A stretch of 5,957 nt of DNA from Betaproteobacteria bacterium. GTDB lineage: Bacteria; Pseudomonadota; Gammaproteobacteria; Burkholderiales; Thiobacillaceae. The stretch covers positions 1 through 5,957 of the forward strand of contig JAIFLB010000096.1 of the NCBI GenBank assembly GCA_020049245.1. The letters run 5' to 3'. Numbering within the stretch: the stretch's first letter is position 1; every line of letters begins with the position of its first letter. The notes below the pieces were generated by a model, which was given only the letters and a program-made list of their open reading frames with translations, searched no databases and was not told the origin of the DNA. The position numbers and the translations under genes are program-made. This document shows, piece after piece, positions 5,346-5,957 of the stretch.

Positions 5346-5957
5346 TCAACGCTTGCTGATCTCCTCCAGCGCAATCCCGTTGAGTGAAATCGGCGTGCGT
5401 TGCAGCATGGCTTCCAGATAGGCCTGTTCAAGTTGCGCGGCTTTGCGCAGGCGCAGGTTGCGCACCAGCAGGTCGCGCACCTTGTCCAGGCTTTGCAGTT
5501 CGGGTTCCTTGCGTTCTTCAAGTTTCAGGATGTGCAAGCCTTCAGCGCCCGCCACCGGTTGGCTGATGCCGCCAACCGCAAGACCGGACAACGCTTCACG
5601 AAATGCGGGTGCGAGTTCGTTTTCATTCAGCCAACCCATGTCGCCCCCCTTGCTGGCGCTGGCCGTGTGTTGCGATTGTTTGCGCGCCAGGGTGGCGAAG
5701 CTGGCGCCCTTGCGATTGGCTTCGGTGACCAGTTGCTCAGCCAGTTTTCGCGCCTTGTCGTCCTTGCCGACGAGATAGATCTGGCGCAGGCGATACTGCT
5801 TGGGCGTCTTCAGTGCGTCCTTGTTTGCTTCATAAGCTTGGTTGAGCAGCTCTGGTGTAGGGAAATCGGCTGGTGGCTGGGCAATGTTGTTCATATAGCT
5901 GGTGACCAGAACCTGCTCCGCCGCCTGTTGCATGCGCGCTTCCGCCTCGGGTTTCTT
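5346..5957 (-). CDS. Parvulin-type peptidyl-prolyl cis-trans isomerase, N-terminus beyond the window
   Basis: The frame is open from the right edge (KKPEAEARMQQAAEQV) to the TGA at 5348-5346, giving 203 residues. A helical stretch with PTPELLNQAYEANKDAL precedes a PpiC/SurA-type rotamase domain, about residues 53-150. Its core is recognisable: YRLRQIYLVGKD, GASFATLARKQSQHTASASK, GGDMGWLNENELAPAF, LAVGGISQPV and GLHILKLEERK. A charged helical tail follows (LQSLDKVRDLLVRNLRLRKA). Such proteins speed proline isomerisation and act as chaperones for exported or outer-membrane proteins; the missing N-terminus would show a signal peptide or lipobox. The Met at 5933 is internal to the open frame and unlikely to be the start. 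The gene lies upstream of lapG on the same strand, which raises the possibility of a shared role in adhesin export or cell-surface assembly. It could equally be an EpsD-like or general periplasmic isomerase. Confidence 0.87.
   Translation of the reverse strand, partial: KKPEAEARMQQAAEQVLVTSYMNNIAQPPADFPTPELLNQAYEANKDALKTPKQYRLRQIYLVGKDDKARKLAEQLVTEANRKGASFATLARKQSQHTASASKGGDMGWLNENELAPAFREALSGLAVGGISQPVAGAEGLHILKLEERKEPELQSLDKVRDLLVRNLRLRKAAQLEQAYLEAMLQRTPISLNGIALEEISKR

Noticed and set aside
4767..5387. 206-codon + strand frame spanning the lapG/isomerase gap
   Set aside because: Most of it is antisense to lapG, and it also crosses into the isomerase gene. It matches no recognisable protein.

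Overview
The window looks like chromosome of a GC-rich Gram-negative proteobacterium. The Lap (c-di-GMP/adhesin) pair, the Sec-type signal peptides and the periplasmic parvulin all fit. The protein flavour suggests a betaproteobacterium (Rhodocyclales/Nitrosomonadales-like), but this is an impression from the sequences and no marker gene here confirms it. No rRNA, tRNA, CRISPR array, insertion sequence or phage gene was seen.

Left part, + strand (1-1356): the 3' part of an ankyrin-repeat gene, followed closely by a small gene for a predicted exported coiled-coil protein with two cysteines in its C-terminal half. The two look co-transcribed. They converge with the minus-strand genes, and the 155-bp gap between the convergent stop codons (1357-1511) holds two palindromic repeat elements. 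One is an almost perfect inverted pair of 30-bp REP-like units.

Middle, - strand (1512-2502): a gene for PstS, the periplasmic phosphate-binding protein. It is broken by a net loss of about 26 bp, which shifts the frame in the middle of the protein. Everything on both sides of the lesion is well preserved, so the damage is either very recent or an assembly error. A weak PhoB-box-like sequence lies upstream.

Right part, - strand (2603-5957): three genes in the order parvulin-type peptidyl-prolyl isomerase (cut by the right edge), lapG-like periplasmic cysteine protease, and lapD-like inner-membrane c-di-GMP receptor with degenerate GGDEF and EAL domains. lapG and lapD are 16 bp apart and form a clear operon. 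In characterised systems, c-di-GMP-bound LapD holds LapG in the periplasm so that it cannot cut a giant surface adhesin; when c-di-GMP falls, LapG is released, cleaves the adhesin and the biofilm disperses. The adhesin and its type I secretion genes are not in this window. A 16-bp imperfect triple tandem repeat lies in the 108-bp gap between the isomerase gene and lapG.

I see no clearly new multi-gene system. The points most worth a second look are the pstS lesion, the non-canonical motifs of the LapD protein, the palindromic repeats, and the uncharacterised ankyrin/coiled-coil pair.
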